Source of the DNA: Halomarina halobia
GTDB lineage: Archaea; Halobacteriota; Halobacteria; Halobacteriales; Haloarculaceae
Length of the DNA: 64,000 bases
NCBI RefSeq assembly: GCF_029338575.1
Contig: NZ_CP119992.1
Coordinates: forward strand, 1,860,001 to 1,924,000
Direction: 5' to 3'
A model generated the notes under the pieces. That model saw only the letters and a list, made by a program, of their open reading frames with translations. It was not told the origin of the DNA and ran no database searches. Below, piece by piece: positions 62,953 through 64,000 of the stretch. A program made the translations under genes and the position numbers. Numbering within the stretch: the first letter of the stretch is position 1; each line of letters opens with the position of its first letter.

Positions 62953-63414
62953 TCACCCCTCCAGTCCCTCCAGCGCCGCCCGGAACCGCGCGCGCTCGAC
63001 CACCCGGAAGGCGAGGTCGGCCCCCCCGACGACCGCGCCGTCGCCCGCGCGCGAGGCGGTCGCCGCCAGTTCCAGGCGGCGGCCCTCGACGCCGACCAGT
63101 TCCGTCTCGACGGCCACGGTCGTCCCGACGGGCGCGGCCCGGCGGTGGCGGAGGTCGGCGCGCTCGCCCACCGTCCCCGTGCCGTCGGGGAGGCGTCCGT
63201 GCAGCGACTCCCGGCCGACGAACTCGCAGAAGGCGAGGAGGGAGGGCGAGCCGAGCACGCGCACGGCCTCGTCGGGGGTCGCGTCCGCCGCGGCGGGGAG
63301 CGCGGGCGGATCGTCCTGCTCGCCGAAGACGTTCGTCGCGTGACGGGGCTGGACGGTGAACTCGCGGCGTCCGGTCACCTCGCGCGCGGCGAGGTCGGAG
63401 AGATCGACGGCCAT
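62953..63414 (-). CDS. hotdog-fold thioesterase
   Basis: A 153-residue protein. VRVLGSPSLLAFCEFVGRES is the FlK-like/4HBT active helix, followed by LRHRRAAPVGTTVAVETELV and RRLELAATASRAGDGAVVGG, then DLAFRVVERARF. It probably hydrolyses an acyl-CoA. Specificity is unknown, and FlK-type enzymes act on fluoroacetyl-CoA, which is intriguing beside a DehI-type dehalogenase. An 18-nt palindrome lies 4 nt upstream of the ATG. Confidence 0.8.
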   Translation of the reverse strand: MAVDLSDLAAREVTGRREFTVQPRHATNVFGEQDDPPALPAAADATPDEAVRVLGSPSLLAFCEFVGRESLHGRLPDGTGTVGERADLRHRRAAPVGTTVAVETELVGVEGRRLELAATASRAGDGAVVGGADLAFRVVERARFRAALEGLEG

Positions 63415-63417
63415 GGA

Positions 63418-63435
63418 TTCCCGTTAACACGGGAA
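63418..63435. promoter_or_regulatory. 18-nt perfect palindrome at the thioesterase start
   Basis: TTCCCGT-TAAC-ACGGGAA is a perfect 7-bp inverted repeat around a 4-nt palindromic centre, beginning 4 nt upstream of the thioesterase ATG (minus strand). With a leaderless mRNA this overlaps the transcription start, a typical repressor site. The rest of 63436-63624 shows no gene. Confidence 0.45.
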
Positions 63436-63624
63436 CGGGTAAACGCTACCACGGTTCGCGGAACGTATTTGTACCTTTTGGCCGCTACCGGAGGGTAGAC
63501 ACGACGTCCTGCGGTTACGCGGTCGCCCGGATCTCCTCGCGCGACGCGTCGGATCACGCTGGTCGGGTCGCTTCGGTCCGTGCAGTCCCCACGACGGCGA
63601 CGAGCGTGTTCTACAGCCCACGAA

Positions 63625-63972
63625 ATGACGACAGACCATCACGAATCCGACGTCGGTTCGTCGCTCGACGCGATGTTCGACGTCCTCAGCCACCGCTATC
63701 GCCGCCGGATCCTCGTCGAAGTGTACCGACGTACCGACCGCCGGAGGCGCTCGGCGTTCCGCGTCGAGGCGTTCTCGACGCGGGATGAACTACCGGAGGC
63801 ATGTCGGGTTCGCCTCCACCACGTCCACCTGCCGAAGCTGGCCGCGGCCGGGTTCATCACGTGGGATCGGGAGCGGGGGGTCGTCGATCGCGGACCGCGG
63901 TTCCGCGAGATCGAACCGGCGATTCGCCTCCTGCACGACAACCGCGAGAAGCTACCCGACGACTGGCTCTGA
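63625..63972 (+). CDS. winged-helix protein of the haloarchaeal DUF7344 type
   Basis: A 115-residue regulator-like protein: SLDAMFDVLSHRYRRRILVE, STRDELPEACRVRLHHVHLP and KLAAAGFITWDRERGVVDRG. The pattern matches the gene at 53760-54146 (single winged helix with SHRYRR and LHHxHLPKL). It probably binds DNA, with unknown targets. The ATG at 63625 is the most likely start. An upstream in-frame ATG at 63580 would add 15 basic residues. Confidence 0.8.
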   Translation: MTTDHHESDVGSSLDAMFDVLSHRYRRRILVEVYRRTDRRRRSAFRVEAFSTRDELPEACRVRLHHVHLPKLAAAGFITWDRERGVVDRGPRFREIEPAIRLLHDNREKLPDDWL

Positions 63973-64000
63973 CCGTCCGCCGATGAGCGCGTCGGCGTCA

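Overview
The window is chromosomal DNA from a halophilic archaeon (class Halobacteria). The evidence is very high GC, strongly acidic proteins, archaeal information-processing genes (RpoA'', NusA, uS12, uS7, aEF-2, MCM, TFB, RPA), and TATA boxes about 27 nt upstream of start codons, which implies many leaderless mRNAs. Genus cannot be assigned from the sequence alone.

Layout. 1-7066: the RNA polymerase/translation cluster (rpoA2 end, nusA, rpsL, rpsG, aef2), interrupted by four unrelated genes. 7412-11190: an M29 aminopeptidase and valS on the minus strand. 11391-15523: a sulfatase-fold protein, 6-phosphogluconate dehydrogenase, a site-2 protease with CBS domains, and a CinA/MoaB-fold protein. 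15640-15713: tRNA-His. 15766-21687: a divergent lactate/glycolate oxidation locus made of a GlcD-GlpC fusion facing lutC and a LutB-LutA fusion. 21778-26720: an accessory stretch with two toxin-antitoxin pairs, a decayed segment (23.5-24.4 kb) with gene fragments, and a YjiH-type membrane protein. 26765-33012: a bacterio-opsin-activator-type regulator divergent from a complete histidine degradation operon hutUGIH. 33036-34577: RPA and its associated protein. 36744-42703: a complete fructose PTS locus (glpR-pfkB-ptfC-ptfA-ptsH-ptsI-ptfB). 42845-45417: SDR, Tfx, TRAM and a membrane protein. 45441-45749: tRNA-Pro followed by two extra copies of its 3' end. 45863-49528: mcm carrying an intein. 49603-55613: a haloarchaeal cluster of small unknown proteins around two MinD/ParA-type proteins and TFB. 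55752-64000: a frameshifted M23 peptidase, HIT, GalT-like, MGMT and amidohydrolase genes, MFS, a beta-propeller glycosidase, DehI dehalogenase, a thioesterase and two winged-helix genes, one of them broken.

How the genes work together. hutUGIH converts histidine to glutamate, and the neighbouring regulator and possibly the YjiH-type permease are plausible partners. The PTS locus imports and phosphorylates fructose to fructose 1-phosphate, which PfkB converts to fructose 1,6-bisphosphate under GlpR control. The lut/GlcD locus oxidises 2-hydroxy acids into the respiratory chain. The most notable items are the MCM intein with foreign-looking codons in the flanking extein, the repeated tRNA-Pro 3' ends, the MinD-family cluster whose second ATPase lacks the P-loop lysines, and several pseudogenes that can be read directly from frame shifts. 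I did not find a clear-cut, entirely new system. The MinD/unknown-protein cluster at 49.6-55.6 kb is the best candidate.
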